This document shows positions 36,558-45,401 of a stretch of 64,000 nt of DNA, piece by piece (positions within the stretch are counted from its first letter, which is position 1; every line of letters starts with the position of its first letter). Both the position numbers and the translations under genes were made by a program. Under the pieces are notes generated by a model. The model was given only the letters and a program-made list of their open reading frames with translations, made no database searches and was not told where the DNA came from. The DNA is from JAAYCI01 sp031551695 (lineage in GTDB: Bacteria > Bacillota > Clostridia > Oscillospirales > Ruminococcaceae), in the NCBI GenBank assembly GCA_031551695.1, contig JAVBNG010000006.1, positions 6,478 through 70,477 of the forward strand, in the 5' to 3' direction.

Positions 36558-37043
36558 TTACGGGTCCAGCAGGGGACGCTGCATGGGCCAGAAGCGGATG
36601 CCGTTCACCAGCTGTTCGTCGCCAGTAAGAATAAAGCCCAGGCGGCGGTAGATTTCCACGGCGTAGGGGGAGGAATTCACCGTAATTTCGCCGCAGCTGC
36701 CGCTTTTTTTGCAGAAGGCGAGCACCTGGTCCAGCAAAGCGCGGGCGATGCCGCGGCGATGGAAGGCACCGTCTACAAACAGCAGACAAATGTGGCACAC
36801 CGGCCGCACAGCGATGACGCCGACGATGGAGCCTTCATGGGTGCATGCCCACAGCTTCATTTCACCGGCCGCTATTTTGGTGCGCACGTTTTCTTCCGCA
36901 ATGGTCCCGCGGAATTCCTGCACGCCTTCCTCTGTGTAGTCCGGCGCCTCAAACTCCAAAAACACCCGCCAAACCAGTGCCAGCGCCTCCGGCAGGCGAG
37001 CTTCATCCAGCTCAGTTATGGGGAATGAAGGGTCCATACGCAT
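36558..37043 (-). CDS. GNAT family N-acetyltransferase
   Basis: A 161-residue acetyl-CoA-dependent acetyltransferase. The acetyl-CoA loop is LFVDGAFHRRGIARALLDQVL and the C-terminal YAVEIYRRLGF strand is typical. Substrate unknown. Start at 37043 after AGAGAGG; ATG 37037 is equally placed. It precedes nadE by 50 bases and follows the 23S methyltransferase gene. Confidence 0.9.
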   Translation of the reverse strand: MRMDPSFPITELDEARLPEALALVWRVFLEFEAPDYTEEGVQEFRGTIAEENVRTKIAAGEMKLWACTHEGSIVGVIAVRPVCHICLLFVDGAFHRRGIARALLDQVLAFCKKSGSCGEITVNSSPYAVEIYRRLGFILTGDEQLVNGIRFWPMQRPLLDP

Positions 37044-37084
37044 ATAACCTCTCTAATGGCGTTTTTATTACAATATCTTTGGGT

Positions 37085-38446
37085 TCAATTTGTTTTTTCC
37101 AGCAGCGCCACGCACTCCACGTGCCGCGTGCGGGGAAACATGTCCACGGGTTGCACTTTTTGTAAGGCATAGCCGCCGGCGGCAAGGCGGCTGAGGTCCC
37201 GCGCAAGGGTGGCGGGGTTGCAGCTTACCATCACGATGCGCCGCGGCGCCATGCTGCACACGGCGGCCAGGGTCTCTTCCTCGCAGCCTTTGCGCGGCGG
37301 GTCCAGCACTGCCACGTCCGGTTTTATGCCCTGCCCGGCAAGGCTTTTGGCGGCGTTTGGCGCGTTTTGCAAAAGAAATTCCGCATTTACAAGGCCCATC
37401 AGTTTGGCGCTTTCCACGGCGCTTTGCACGGCCTCGGGGCTGATTTCCACCCCGATCAGCCGCTGGCACTGCTTCGCCATGGAAAGGCCGATGACGCCAG
37501 TGCCGCAGTACAGGTCCAGCAAAGTCTCGCCCCCGGTAAGGCCCGCGTATTCGGCCGCAAGGCCGAACAACAATTCGGCGCCGGGGCTGTTCACCTGCGA
37601 AAAGGATGTGGGGCGGATGATGAGCGGCACGCCGGAAAGGATATCCGCCAGGGTGGCGTCGCCCAAAAGGGGCAGCGTTTTTTTGCCATAGATAGCGTTG
37701 CCCGGCGCGCTGTTCAGGTTCAGCGCCACAGAGGCTACTGCGGGCAATTCCTTTGCCAACGCCGTGGCCGCCTCAAAATAGGCGGGGGAAGTGCTGCCGG
37801 CCGCCACAACGCATACCATCATTTTGCCGGTTTCGTGGCTTTGGCGCACACAAATATGGCGAACTTGACCCTTGCCGGTGGCTTCGTCATAGGCGGTAAG
37901 GCCCGCGGCTTGCAGCAGTTCGGCCGTTTTTCGGGCGGCCAGGTTCATCTTATCCGGTTGCAGCAAACAGTCAGCGCAGGGCACAATGCGGTGGCTGCGG
38001 GGCGCGAAAAAACCGAAATGCAACTGTCCGGCGTCGTCCACCGCCACGGGGTAACGCACATTGTTGCGGTAACGGTCTATACTTGGCGAGGGAAGCACCG
38101 GCGGCACGTCCACAGCCAGCTTGCCGATGCGCGCCAGCGCGTCCGCCACAAAGCCGTGTTTTGCGGCCAACTCTGCCTCATAGCTCAAATGCCGGAAGCA
38201 GCACCCGCCGCACTGGCGGCTGGCGGGGCAATCCTCCGCCACGCGGCCCGGCCCTGGAACAATGAACTCTTCAATACGCCCGTAGGAAATGTTCTTTTTC
38301 AGGCCCACGATTTTCACAGAAAGCTTATCGCCCACGGCGGCGTGGGGTACAAACACCACGTCGGCGCTGTGGCGGCCAACACCGTTGCCGTCGTTTGCAA
38401 TAGAAGTGATGGTGAGCGGTATCACCGCGTTTTTTTCCAGCGGCAT
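37085..38446 (-). CDS. 23S rRNA (uracil-C5)-methyltransferase, RlmD/RumA family
   Basis: Methylates a uridine of 23S rRNA. The 453 residues contain an N-terminal TRAM domain, Fe-S cysteines (CPASRQCGGCCF and later CADC), the SAM motif LLDLYCGTGVIGLSM, DPPRKGC and the nucleophile motif VSCNPATLARD. RlmD, RlmC and RlmCD-like enzymes share these motifs, so the exact uridine is not certain. ATG 38446 is 7 bases after GGGAGG; GTG 38452 abuts it. Confidence 0.93.
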   Translation of the reverse strand: MPLEKNAVIPLTITSIANDGNGVGRHSADVVFVPHAAVGDKLSVKIVGLKKNISYGRIEEFIVPGPGRVAEDCPASRQCGGCCFRHLSYEAELAAKHGFVADALARIGKLAVDVPPVLPSPSIDRYRNNVRYPVAVDDAGQLHFGFFAPRSHRIVPCADCLLQPDKMNLAARKTAELLQAAGLTAYDEATGKGQVRHICVRQSHETGKMMVCVVAAGSTSPAYFEAATALAKELPAVASVALNLNSAPGNAIYGKKTLPLLGDATLADILSGVPLIIRPTSFSQVNSPGAELLFGLAAEYAGLTGGETLLDLYCGTGVIGLSMAKQCQRLIGVEISPEAVQSAVESAKLMGLVNAEFLLQNAPNAAKSLAGQGIKPDVAVLDPPRKGCEEETLAAVCSMAPRRIVMVSCNPATLARDLSRLAAGGYALQKVQPVDMFPRTRHVECVALLEKTN

Positions 38447-38483
38447 CCGCACGCCTCCCGCCTTATATAACTGATTCGTATAG

Positions 38484-38509
38484 ATTATACCACACTCTTT
38501 GTGTATAAT
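38484..38509. promoter_or_regulatory. Closely spaced divergent promoters (23S methyltransferase and galK)
   Basis: A minus-strand TATAAT (38489-38484) and a plus-strand TATAAT (38504-38509) are 14 bases apart, so the two polymerase footprints must overlap. Neither has a good -35. Competition or a shared activator is possible. Confidence 0.6.
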
Positions 38510-38526
38510 GAATAGGGGTGAAAACC

Positions 38527-39822
38527 ATGGGTAATGTAAAACAGTTGCAAAATTCGATAGAGAATGGACAATATGACGGTATATTTTCGGAACTGTATTC
38601 CGCAGACGGCGAAAAAATAAAAGCGCAGCGGGTGCGGTATACAGATGCTTTAGAAGGCTTCGCGCAGCGCTATGGCGCAGAGCGTGACGTGGCTGTTTAT
38701 TCCGCCCCGGGCCGCACGGAAATAGGCGGTAACCATACGGACCACACCCACGGCCTGGTGATGGCGGCGGCGGTGAACCTGGACATCATCTGCGTGGCGG
38801 GCAAAACAGGCAATGGCACCATCCGCCTGCAAAGCAAGGGCTTTTCCCGCGAGGACATGGTAGACCTTGGCCGCCTTTCACCAGTGGCGGGGGAAGAAGG
38901 TATCTCAACAGCCCTCATCCGGGGCGTGGCAGCGGGCATTGCACAGCGCGGCGGCGCGGTGGGCGGGCTGGATTGTTACACAACCAGCGATGTGCTGCGC
39001 GGCAGCGGCCTGTCGTCCTCGGCGGCCTTTGAGGTGTGCGTGGCCAACGTTCTGAGCGGTGAGTTCAACGATGGGCGGTTTTCCGCCGTGGATATCGGCA
39101 TCATTGGCCAGTACGCCGAAAATGTGTTTTTTGGCAAACCGTCCGGTTTGCTGGACCAAACCAGCTGTTCCGTGGGCGGCGCCGTCACCGTGGATTTCAA
39201 AGATCCCACCGCCCCTGTGGTGGAGGCCATTCCGTTCGATTTGCGCGCCTTCGGTCTGAACCTTGTCATCACAGACACCAAGGGCAGCCACGCGAACCTG
39301 ACCCATGAATATGCGGCTATTCCAACAGAAATGAAGGCCGTGGCGGCTCATTTTGGCAAAAATGTACTGCGGGACGTGCCGCGCGAGACCTTTTTTGCAG
39401 ACATCCCCAGCGCGCGCAAGGCGGCGGGCGACCGCGCCGTGCTGCGGGCCATCCATTTTTACGAGGAATGCCGCCGGGTGCCGCTGCTGGCAAACGCCAT
39501 CAAAACCGGCAATATGAGAGAATTCTTGAATCTGATCCGCATTGGTGGGAACTCGTCCTTCGCATACAACCAAAATGCCTACTGTATTGCCGAACCCAAA
39601 AGCCAGAGCATTCCGGTGGGCTTGGCACTGTCCGAAACCTTGCTGATGGCCAACGGCGGCGCGTGGCGGCTGCAAGGTGGCGGCTTTGCGGGCACCATCC
39701 AGGCCTTTGTGCCGGACGCCGAACTTGCAACATACTGCGCAGCGCTGGAAAATGTGTTTGGCGCGGGTGCGTGTCATGTGCTGAACATTCGTGCCAAGGG
39801 CGGCACGCGGGTCATGTCCTGA
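38527..39822 (+). CDS. galK: Galactokinase (GHMP kinase)
   Basis: Phosphorylates galactose to galactose 1-phosphate (Leloir pathway). The 431 residues carry the galactokinase signature PGRTEIGGNHTDH, the GHMP glycine loop GSGLSSSAAFE and GGNSSFAYNQNAY. ATG 38527 follows AGGGGTG. No galT, galE or sugar transporter is nearby, so it is a free-standing unit. Confidence 0.9.
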   Translation: MGNVKQLQNSIENGQYDGIFSELYSADGEKIKAQRVRYTDALEGFAQRYGAERDVAVYSAPGRTEIGGNHTDHTHGLVMAAAVNLDIICVAGKTGNGTIRLQSKGFSREDMVDLGRLSPVAGEEGISTALIRGVAAGIAQRGGAVGGLDCYTTSDVLRGSGLSSSAAFEVCVANVLSGEFNDGRFSAVDIGIIGQYAENVFFGKPSGLLDQTSCSVGGAVTVDFKDPTAPVVEAIPFDLRAFGLNLVITDTKGSHANLTHEYAAIPTEMKAVAAHFGKNVLRDVPRETFFADIPSARKAAGDRAVLRAIHFYEECRRVPLLANAIKTGNMREFLNLIRIGGNSSFAYNQNAYCIAEPKSQSIPVGLALSETLLMANGGAWRLQGGGFAGTIQAFVPDAELATYCAALENVFGAGACHVLNIRAKGGTRVMS

Positions 39823-39883
39823 AACGCCCTATATTATAATTGGAATATATAAGGGATTTTCGCGTTTTTTTCTCCGCCAGCCC

Positions 39884-39912
39884 TTGCAAACGGCCCAAAA
39901 CTGTGATATCAT
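39884..39912 (+). promoter_or_regulatory. rplS promoter
   Basis: TTGCAA, a 17-base spacer ending in TGA, and TATCAT (extended -10), about 115 bases before rplS. Confidence 0.75.
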
Positions 39913-39918
39913 GTTTTA

Positions 39919-40016
39919 GCGTTCTGTTCCGCCGCCTCTGTCGGTGGGGTTGATGCGTCAGCATGAAACGGACAGTCCTCTGCCGGAAGCTCCGGGTATG
40001 AATGTCTATAAAAAAT
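39919..40016 (+). promoter_or_regulatory. Leader of rplS, candidate L19 autoregulatory RNA
   Basis: A roughly 100-nt untranslated leader. Bacillus rplS mRNAs carry an L19 leader at this place. I can see short pairings (CCGCC with GGTGGG near 39930, and CCGGAAGCTCCGG at 39984-39996) but have not fitted it to the known model. Confidence 0.35.
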
Positions 40017-40027
40017 GGAGGATGTTT

Positions 40028-40375
40028 GTGACTATGGATGCTTTGAAATTGATTTCTGAACCGTCGCTGAAACAGGAAAAGCCTGTTTTCAATATCGGCG
40101 ATACCGTGCGCGTGTCTGTGCGCATCAAAGAAGGCGAGCGCGAGAGGATTCAGGCCTTTGAGGGTACGGTGATTGCGAAGAAGCACGGCGGCATCAGCGA
40201 AACCTTCACCGTGCGCCGTTCGTCTTACGGCGTTGGTGTGGAGCGTGTGTTCCCCATCAATTCCCCCTTTGTGGAGAATGTGGAAGTGGTGCGCAAAGGC
40301 AAGGTGCGCCGCGCGAAGCTTTACTACCTGCGCAACCGCACCGGCAAGGCCGCCAAGGTAAAGCAAAAGCTGTAA
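40028..40375 (+). CDS. rplS: 50S ribosomal protein L19
   Basis: The 115-residue protein has the L19 signature: FNIGDTVRVSVRIKEGERERIQAFEGTVIA and RSSYGVGVERVFPINSPFVE. GTG 40028 is 6 bases after GGAGG, giving the normal family length; ATG 40034 and ATG 40022 are less well placed. First gene of rplS-lepB-rbgA-rnhB-yraN. Confidence 0.97.
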   Translation: MTMDALKLISEPSLKQEKPVFNIGDTVRVSVRIKEGERERIQAFEGTVIAKKHGGISETFTVRRSSYGVGVERVFPINSPFVENVEVVRKGKVRRAKLYYLRNRTGKAAKVKQKL

Positions 40376-40400
40376 GGGCAAAACCGCTTAACACACATCG

Positions 40401-40428
40401 ACAGGGGCATTCTGTGCCCCTGTTTGTT
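40401..40428 (+). terminator. Terminator after rplS
   Basis: ACAGGGGCA and TGCCCCTGT form a perfect 9-bp stem with a 5-base loop, followed by TTGTTAT. The T tract is broken, so part of the transcription probably continues into lepB. Confidence 0.7.
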
Positions 40429-40463
40429 ATATACCCGGAACACCGCCCGAGGGAGGCCCGTTT

Positions 40464-41003
40464 ATGGAACAAAAAACACGCGAGAAAAACATCGCTGTGC
40501 TGGATTGGTTTGACGCCATTGTCTACGCGTTGACGCTGGTTTTGATTATTATGCTGATGTTTGTGCGCACGGCCAGCGTGCAGGGCGTGTCTATGGAGCC
40601 TACGCTGAATGACCGTGACCAGATCATTGCGCGTAGCTTTTTGTATACGCCGAAAAACGGCGACATTGTGGTGGTGGACGGCTATACCAACTACGGTGCG
40701 CCACTGGTGAAGCGGGTGATTGGCGTGGGGGGCGACACGGTGAACATCAACTTTGAAACAGGCGATGTGATTGTGAACGGGCAGATTATTGACGAACCGT
40801 ATATTTCCGATTTGACCCAGCGCCAGTTCGACATCCAGTTCCCCATAACCGTGCCGGACGGCCACCTGTTTTTAATGGGAGACAACCGCCCGTACTCGAA
40901 GGACAGCCGCCATTCGGAGATCGGCTTCATTGACGAGCGGGACATTCTGGGCAAGGTGGTGTTCCGCGTGCTGCCCACCAGCGGCTTTGGTACGCTGAAA
41001 TGA
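40464..41003 (+). CDS. lepB: Signal peptidase I
   Basis: Cleaves signal peptides of secreted proteins at the outer face of the membrane. 179 residues with one N-terminal helix (FDAIVYALTLVLIIMLMFV), the catalytic Ser in VQGVSMEPTL, the catalytic Lys in LVKRVIGVGGD and box E GDNRPYSKDSR. Overlaps rbgA by 4 bases (ATGA). Confidence 0.96.
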   Translation: MEQKTREKNIAVLDWFDAIVYALTLVLIIMLMFVRTASVQGVSMEPTLNDRDQIIARSFLYTPKNGDIVVVDGYTNYGAPLVKRVIGVGGDTVNINFETGDVIVNGQIIDEPYISDLTQRQFDIQFPITVPDGHLFLMGDNRPYSKDSRHSEIGFIDERDILGKVVFRVLPTSGFGTLK

Positions 41004-41887
41004 GCGACTCGATGATGGAAAGGCCGGCCATCCAGTGGTTCCCCGGCCATATGACGAAAACCTTTCGCAATATTGAAAAAAAGCTGCCGCTGGTGGACGC
41101 GGTGGTGCAGCTTTTGGACGCCCGCATTCCGTTTTCGAGCCTGAACCCGCAGTTGCAGCGCGCCTACAAAAGCAAACCGCGCCTGTATGTGCTAAACAAG
41201 GCGGATTTGGCGGACGACGCCGTGACGGCCCTGTGGCTGGAGGCGTTTAAACAGGAAGAAAGCGGCTGTGTGGCGGTGGACAGCCGCCAGAAAAACGCAC
41301 CCGCCAAGGTGCGCCATGCCATAGACACCGGGCTTTCAGAGTTGTTTGAAAAGCGCCGCATGCGGGTGATGCCCGGCGCGAAAATGCGCCTGATGGTAAC
41401 GGGCATCCCTAACGTGGGCAAGTCTACCTTCATCAACACCTGGGCGGGGGCCGCCCGCGCCAAAACCGGCGACAAGCCCGGCATTACCCGCGGCGAGCAG
41501 TGGATTACCGCCGGACGCTACGAGCTGCTGGACATGCCGGGGGTGCTGTGGAACAAGTTCGAAAGCCATTTGACCGCCGTCAATTTGGCGCTCATCGGTT
41601 CCATTCCAGACTATATCCTGGACACGGAGGACATTGCGGCCAACTTTTTAAAAGAGGCGGCGGAGGTGTCGCCCGCGGCGCTGCGGGAACGTTTCAAACT
41701 GACGGACGAGGACCTTGCTTTGCCGGAAGGACACCGGATTTTGGCCGCCGTGGGGCGGCGGCGGGGCATGCTGGTGCCCGGCGGCGAAGTGGACACCGAG
41801 CGCGCTGCAATTGCGGTTTTAGACACGTTCCGTGGCGGTAAGCTGGGGAAAATCACACTTGAAAAGCCAAATAGCCTTACAGAATAA
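41000..41887 (+). CDS. rbgA: Ribosome biogenesis GTPase RbgA (YlqF)
   Basis: A circularly permuted GTPase needed for late assembly of the 50S subunit. In 295 residues the motifs come in permuted order: G4 LNKADL (about 70), then G1 GIPNVGKSTFIN (about 135), then G3 DMPGVLWNKF. The N-terminal WFPGHMTKT is diagnostic. Overlap with lepB suggests coupled translation. Confidence 0.96.
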   Translation: MSDSMMERPAIQWFPGHMTKTFRNIEKKLPLVDAVVQLLDARIPFSSLNPQLQRAYKSKPRLYVLNKADLADDAVTALWLEAFKQEESGCVAVDSRQKNAPAKVRHAIDTGLSELFEKRRMRVMPGAKMRLMVTGIPNVGKSTFINTWAGAARAKTGDKPGITRGEQWITAGRYELLDMPGVLWNKFESHLTAVNLALIGSIPDYILDTEDIAANFLKEAAEVSPAALRERFKLTDEDLALPEGHRILAAVGRRRGMLVPGGEVDTERAAIAVLDTFRGGKLGKITLEKPNSLTE

Positions 41888-41999
41888 TTCGATTTTATAT
41901 CGATATATATTTTGATTATTTCGCGTTTTTTGGTTTGGTGTGCCGTGTGTGCCGAAATATGCGGGCACACCCATACGGGTAAGTGGGGATAAAGCGAAT

Positions 42000-42644
42000 A
42001 TGGCAAAGACACAGGTGAAATATGCAAAGCTGGACAGCCCGCTGCGCGCCTATGACGACGCCCTGCGGGCGCGGCACCCTTTTTTGTGCGGGGTAGACGA
42101 GGCCGGGCGCGGGCCTTTGTGCGGCCCGGTGTCGGCGGCGGCGGTCATTTTGGACCCCACGCGCCCGGTGGGCGGCATCAACGATTCCAAAAAGCTGAGC
42201 GAAAAAAAACGCGAGGCGGTATACGAAGAAATTGCGGCAAAGGCGGTGGCCTGGGCCGTTGTGCTGGTGGGGCCGGAGGAAATAGACCGGTTGAATATTT
42301 TACAGGCCACCCTGCAGGGTATGCGGCGGGCCGTGGCGGCGCTGGAAACCACGCCCACGCTGGTGCTGGTGGACGGCAACCGCTGCCCGGAGCTTATCGT
42401 CCCGTCTCAGTTTGTCATCGGGGGCGACGGCGTGTCTGAAAGCATTGCCGCGGCGTCCATCATCGCCAAGGTGACGCGGGACCGCTACATGCGGGAGCTG
42501 GATGTGCAATTTCCGCAGTACAAGCTGGCGAAGCACAAAGGCTATGGCACGCGGGAGCATTATGCGCTGCTGGCCGAGCACGGCATCCAAAGCTTTTACC
42601 GACGCTCGTTTTTAAAAAATTGGAACGGAGAGACCAAAACGTGA
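42000..42644 (+). CDS. rnhB: Ribonuclease HII
   Basis: Removes ribonucleotides from DNA and RNA of hybrids. The 214 residues include the catalytic GVDEAGRGPLCGPV, DGNR (with Asp) and SIAAASIIAKVTRDRYM. ATG 42000 is preferred over the upstream in-frame start at 41940 on homology; only a weak GGGGAT lies upstream. It shares GTGA with the next gene. Confidence 0.95.
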   Translation: MAKTQVKYAKLDSPLRAYDDALRARHPFLCGVDEAGRGPLCGPVSAAAVILDPTRPVGGINDSKKLSEKKREAVYEEIAAKAVAWAVVLVGPEEIDRLNILQATLQGMRRAVAALETTPTLVLVDGNRCPELIVPSQFVIGGDGVSESIAAASIIAKVTRDRYMRELDVQFPQYKLAKHKGYGTREHYALLAEHGIQSFYRRSFLKNWNGETKT

Positions 42645-43000
42645 CCGCGCGGGAAACTGGAGAGCGCGGCGAACAGCTGGCCGCCTTGTTTTATACCCGG
42701 CGGGGCTACACGTTGCTGGAAACCAATTACCGCGTGCGCATGGGCGAAATAGACCTTGTGCTGCATAAAGACAGCGCTTATGTATTTTGCGAGGTAAAAA
42801 CCCGTGGCGCCGGTGCCGCACTGGCGCCGAAAGAAGCGGTGGACCGGCAAAAACAGCGGCGCGTGATTGCCGCCGCGCTGCACTACCTGCAAAAGCACCG
42901 TATCAGCGATCCATTTATGCGGTTTGATGTGGTGGAGGTGTGGCTGAAGGAGGGGGAAACCCCGCGCCTGCGCTGCACAGAAAGCGCGTTTGAAGGATGA
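42641..43000 (+). CDS. YraN family (UPF0102) nuclease-like protein
   Basis: A 119-residue restriction-endonuclease-like fold of unproven function. Signature: GERGEQLAALFYTRRGY, GEIDLV and FCEVKTR, the last two holding putative metal ligands. GTG 42641 overlaps the rnhB stop (GTGA) and has GGAGAG upstream, so translation is coupled. Confidence 0.92.
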   Translation: MTARETGERGEQLAALFYTRRGYTLLETNYRVRMGEIDLVLHKDSAYVFCEVKTRGAGAALAPKEAVDRQKQRRVIAAALHYLQKHRISDPFMRFDVVEVWLKEGETPRLRCTESAFEG

Positions 43001-43022
43001 GGGAGCACAGAAACCCGTTCAC

Positions 43023-43043
43023 ACCGCTTTGTGGCGGTTTTCC
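43023..43043 (+). terminator. Weak terminator after the rplS-yraN unit
   Basis: ACCGC and GCGGT pair around a 6-base loop, followed by TTTTCC. The stem is short, so confidence is moderate. Confidence 0.4.
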
Positions 43044-43129
43044 GTGTTTGCAAAGCGGCGGTTTATTTGGATATAGAACAGTGAACAGGAACGCACGAGG
43101 GATCACAGGCAGAAACCGGAGGCATGTTC

Positions 43130-44590
43130 ATGAAGTACACAAGTACGCGGAACGACACAGTATCGGAAAAAAGCCCACAGGTCATCCTGAAGGGCTTGGC
43201 GCCTGGCGGCGGTTTGTTTGTGCCGCAGGGGGTGGAAAAAATCGACTTGCAGGCGCTTCGGGGCAAAACGTACCCGGAAGTGGCCTATGAAATTTTAAAA
43301 ACCTTTTTGCCGGAATATCCAGCGGATTTTTTGCAGGAGCAGCTTGCCGATTGCTACGACAATCACTTTGGCGGCAAGGCCGGGGAACTGGTGAAGGTGG
43401 AGGGCAACGTGCACGCACTGGAACTGTGGCACGGCCCCACGGCGGCGTTCAAGGACTATGCCTTGCAAATCATGCCGCGGCTGTTGGCCAAGGCGCGGGA
43501 CATGCTGGGCCAAACCGGCGTAACGCAGATTTTGGTGGCCACATCCGGCGACACGGGCAAAGCCGCGCTGGAGGGCTTTGCAGGTGTGCCCGGCACGGCG
43601 GTAGCCGTGTTTTACCCTGCGGGCGGTACCAGCGAGATACAGCGGCTGCAAATGGTGACGCAGGAAGGCGACAACGTGGCGGTGTACGGCGTCACCGGCA
43701 ACTTTGACGACGCGCAGAAGGGCGTGAAGGCGGCATTTTCCAGCGAGCCGCTGGCAGAAGAGCTGGCCGCCCACGGCATCACCCTTTCCAGTGCCAATTC
43801 CATCAACTGGGGCCGTTTGGCGCCGCAGGTGGTGTACTATTTTACCAGCTATATGAAATTGTGTGAAAGCGGCGCTGTGAAGCTGGGCGACCCCATTGAT
43901 TTCTGCGTACCCACGGGAAACTTTGGCGACATTATGGCCGGGTGGTATGCAAAGGAAATGGGCTTGCCGATTGGCAAACTCATTTGCGCCTCCAACAAAA
44001 ACAACGTGTTGACAGATTTTATCAACACCGGGCGCTACAACGCGAAGCGGGAACTGTACCTCACCAGCTCGCCCTCCATGGACATTCTGGTTTCGTCCAA
44101 TTTGGAACGCCTGTTGTACCACACCACCGGCAGCAGCGAGGACGTGAACCGGTGGATGAAAGACCTTGCCGAAACCGGCGCATACGATGTGGGCGGCGCG
44201 GTGCAGGCGAAAATTGCCGATGTTTTCCTTGCCGGATGGACCGGCGAAGAGCAGGTGGGCGAAGAGATAGCCACCATGTTCCAAGCCACCGGCTACCTGA
44301 CGGACCCGCACACGGCGGTGGCATTTCGCGTGGCGAAGGACCTTGGCGCCGGAAAAGAGCGCCCGCTGGTGGTGGTGTCCACGGCAAGCCCGTTCAAATT
44401 CTGCGGCAAGGTGCTGTCCGCCCTGGGGCAAACCGTGCCGGCAGATGAGTTTGCGGCCATCGCGGCGCTGGAGGCGTTTACAGGTAAAACCGCGCCTGCC
44501 TCCCTCACGGGCCTGCGTGGCAAGACGAAATACTTTACAAATGTGGTGGGGCCGGAAATGATTGCAACATCGAAACTTTATGTTAAATAA
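43130..44590 (+). CDS. thrC: Threonine synthase
   Basis: A PLP enzyme converting O-phosphohomoserine to threonine. 486 residues; the PLP lysine is in HGPTAAFKDYALQ and the phosphate loop in VATSGDTGKAAL. The length and N-terminus are of the bacterial class similar to E. coli ThrC. ATG 43130 is 7 bases after CGGAGG. No T-box is visible upstream and no other threonine gene is adjacent; asd, for the same amino-acid family, lies at the end of the window. Confidence 0.95.
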   Translation: MKYTSTRNDTVSEKSPQVILKGLAPGGGLFVPQGVEKIDLQALRGKTYPEVAYEILKTFLPEYPADFLQEQLADCYDNHFGGKAGELVKVEGNVHALELWHGPTAAFKDYALQIMPRLLAKARDMLGQTGVTQILVATSGDTGKAALEGFAGVPGTAVAVFYPAGGTSEIQRLQMVTQEGDNVAVYGVTGNFDDAQKGVKAAFSSEPLAEELAAHGITLSSANSINWGRLAPQVVYYFTSYMKLCESGAVKLGDPIDFCVPTGNFGDIMAGWYAKEMGLPIGKLICASNKNNVLTDFINTGRYNAKRELYLTSSPSMDILVSSNLERLLYHTTGSSEDVNRWMKDLAETGAYDVGGAVQAKIADVFLAGWTGEEQVGEEIATMFQATGYLTDPHTAVAFRVAKDLGAGKERPLVVVSTASPFKFCGKVLSALGQTVPADEFAAIAALEAFTGKTAPASLTGLRGKTKYFTNVVGPEMIATSKLYVK

Positions 44591-44665
44591 TAACCTGTCA
44601 ATAGAATTTGATTAGCAAACAGGAAAAATCGGAAAGTTCGGAAAACAAGGCAGACCGGAGGGTAC

Positions 44666-45370
44666 ATGTCGGTTTTTGTGATAGGGGACCTTCATCTGGC
44701 GCTGGGCGCGGACAAGCCCATGGATATTTTTCCCGGCTGGGAGGGGTATCTGGCCAAAGTGGAGGCCAATTGGAAAAGCAGCATCACAGCACAGGATACA
44801 GTGGTTATCCCGGGGGATGTGTCCTGGGCGATGAGCCTTGCGGGCGCGCTGGAAGATTTCCGCTGGTTGAACGCGCTGCCGGGGCAAAAATACCTGTTGA
44901 AGGGCAACCACGACTATTGGTGGACCACCATGGCAAAAATGGTGTGTTTTCTCGAAGAGAAGGGATTTGAAACCCTGCGCTTCATCTACAACTCCGCCGC
45001 TGGGGCCGACGGCATGGCCCTGTGCGGCACACGGGGCTGGTGCTTTGAAAACGGAGAAGCGGCCGATGCCAAGGTGATGGCACGCGAAGCGGGGCGGCTG
45101 GAGCGCTCGCTGCAAATGGCAGCGCAAAAGTTCCCGGAAGCCGAGCGGGTGGCTTTTTTGCACTACCCGCCGGTGTATTTGAACCAAACGGCGGAGGACC
45201 TGCTGGCCGTGATGCTAAAATATGGCGTGAAAAAGTGTTTTTATGCCCATTTGCACAGCCATTCCATCAAGTGCCGCACCGAAGGGGATGTCGGCGGTAT
45301 CTGTTTTCGCCTTGTAAGCGCCGACGGCCTTGGTTTCAAACCTTTACGCATTGAAAAAAGCGTGATATAA
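44666..45370 (+). CDS. Metallophosphoesterase
   Basis: A 234-residue calcineurin-like phosphoesterase. Metal-binding motifs in order: GDLHLAL, PGDVSWAM, KGNHDYWW, FLHYPPV and HLHSHS. Substrate unknown. Starts with GGAGG at the usual distance. Its last codons hold the promoter of tig. Confidence 0.9.
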   Translation: MSVFVIGDLHLALGADKPMDIFPGWEGYLAKVEANWKSSITAQDTVVIPGDVSWAMSLAGALEDFRWLNALPGQKYLLKGNHDYWWTTMAKMVCFLEEKGFETLRFIYNSAAGADGMALCGTRGWCFENGEAADAKVMAREAGRLERSLQMAAQKFPEAERVAFLHYPPVYLNQTAEDLLAVMLKYGVKKCFYAHLHSHSIKCRTEGDVGGICFRLVSADGLGFKPLRIEKSVI

Positions 45371-45371
45371 T
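45343..45371 (+). promoter_or_regulatory. tig promoter
   Basis: TTTACG, a 17-base spacer ending in TGA, and a perfect TATAAT. It overlaps the 3' end of the phosphoesterase gene. Confidence 0.7.
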
Positions 45372-45401
45372 AAACGCAGTTTGTAATTTGGAGGAGTATG
45401 G

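Noticed and set aside
35158..36651. 497-codon plus-strand frame opposite nadE
   Set aside because: Antisense shadow of a gene with intact domain motifs; no ribosome binding site.
43001..43129. T-box or threonine attenuator before thrC
   Set aside because: There is no TGGNACC-type T-box sequence, no specifier stem and no run of Thr/Ile codons in a leader peptide.
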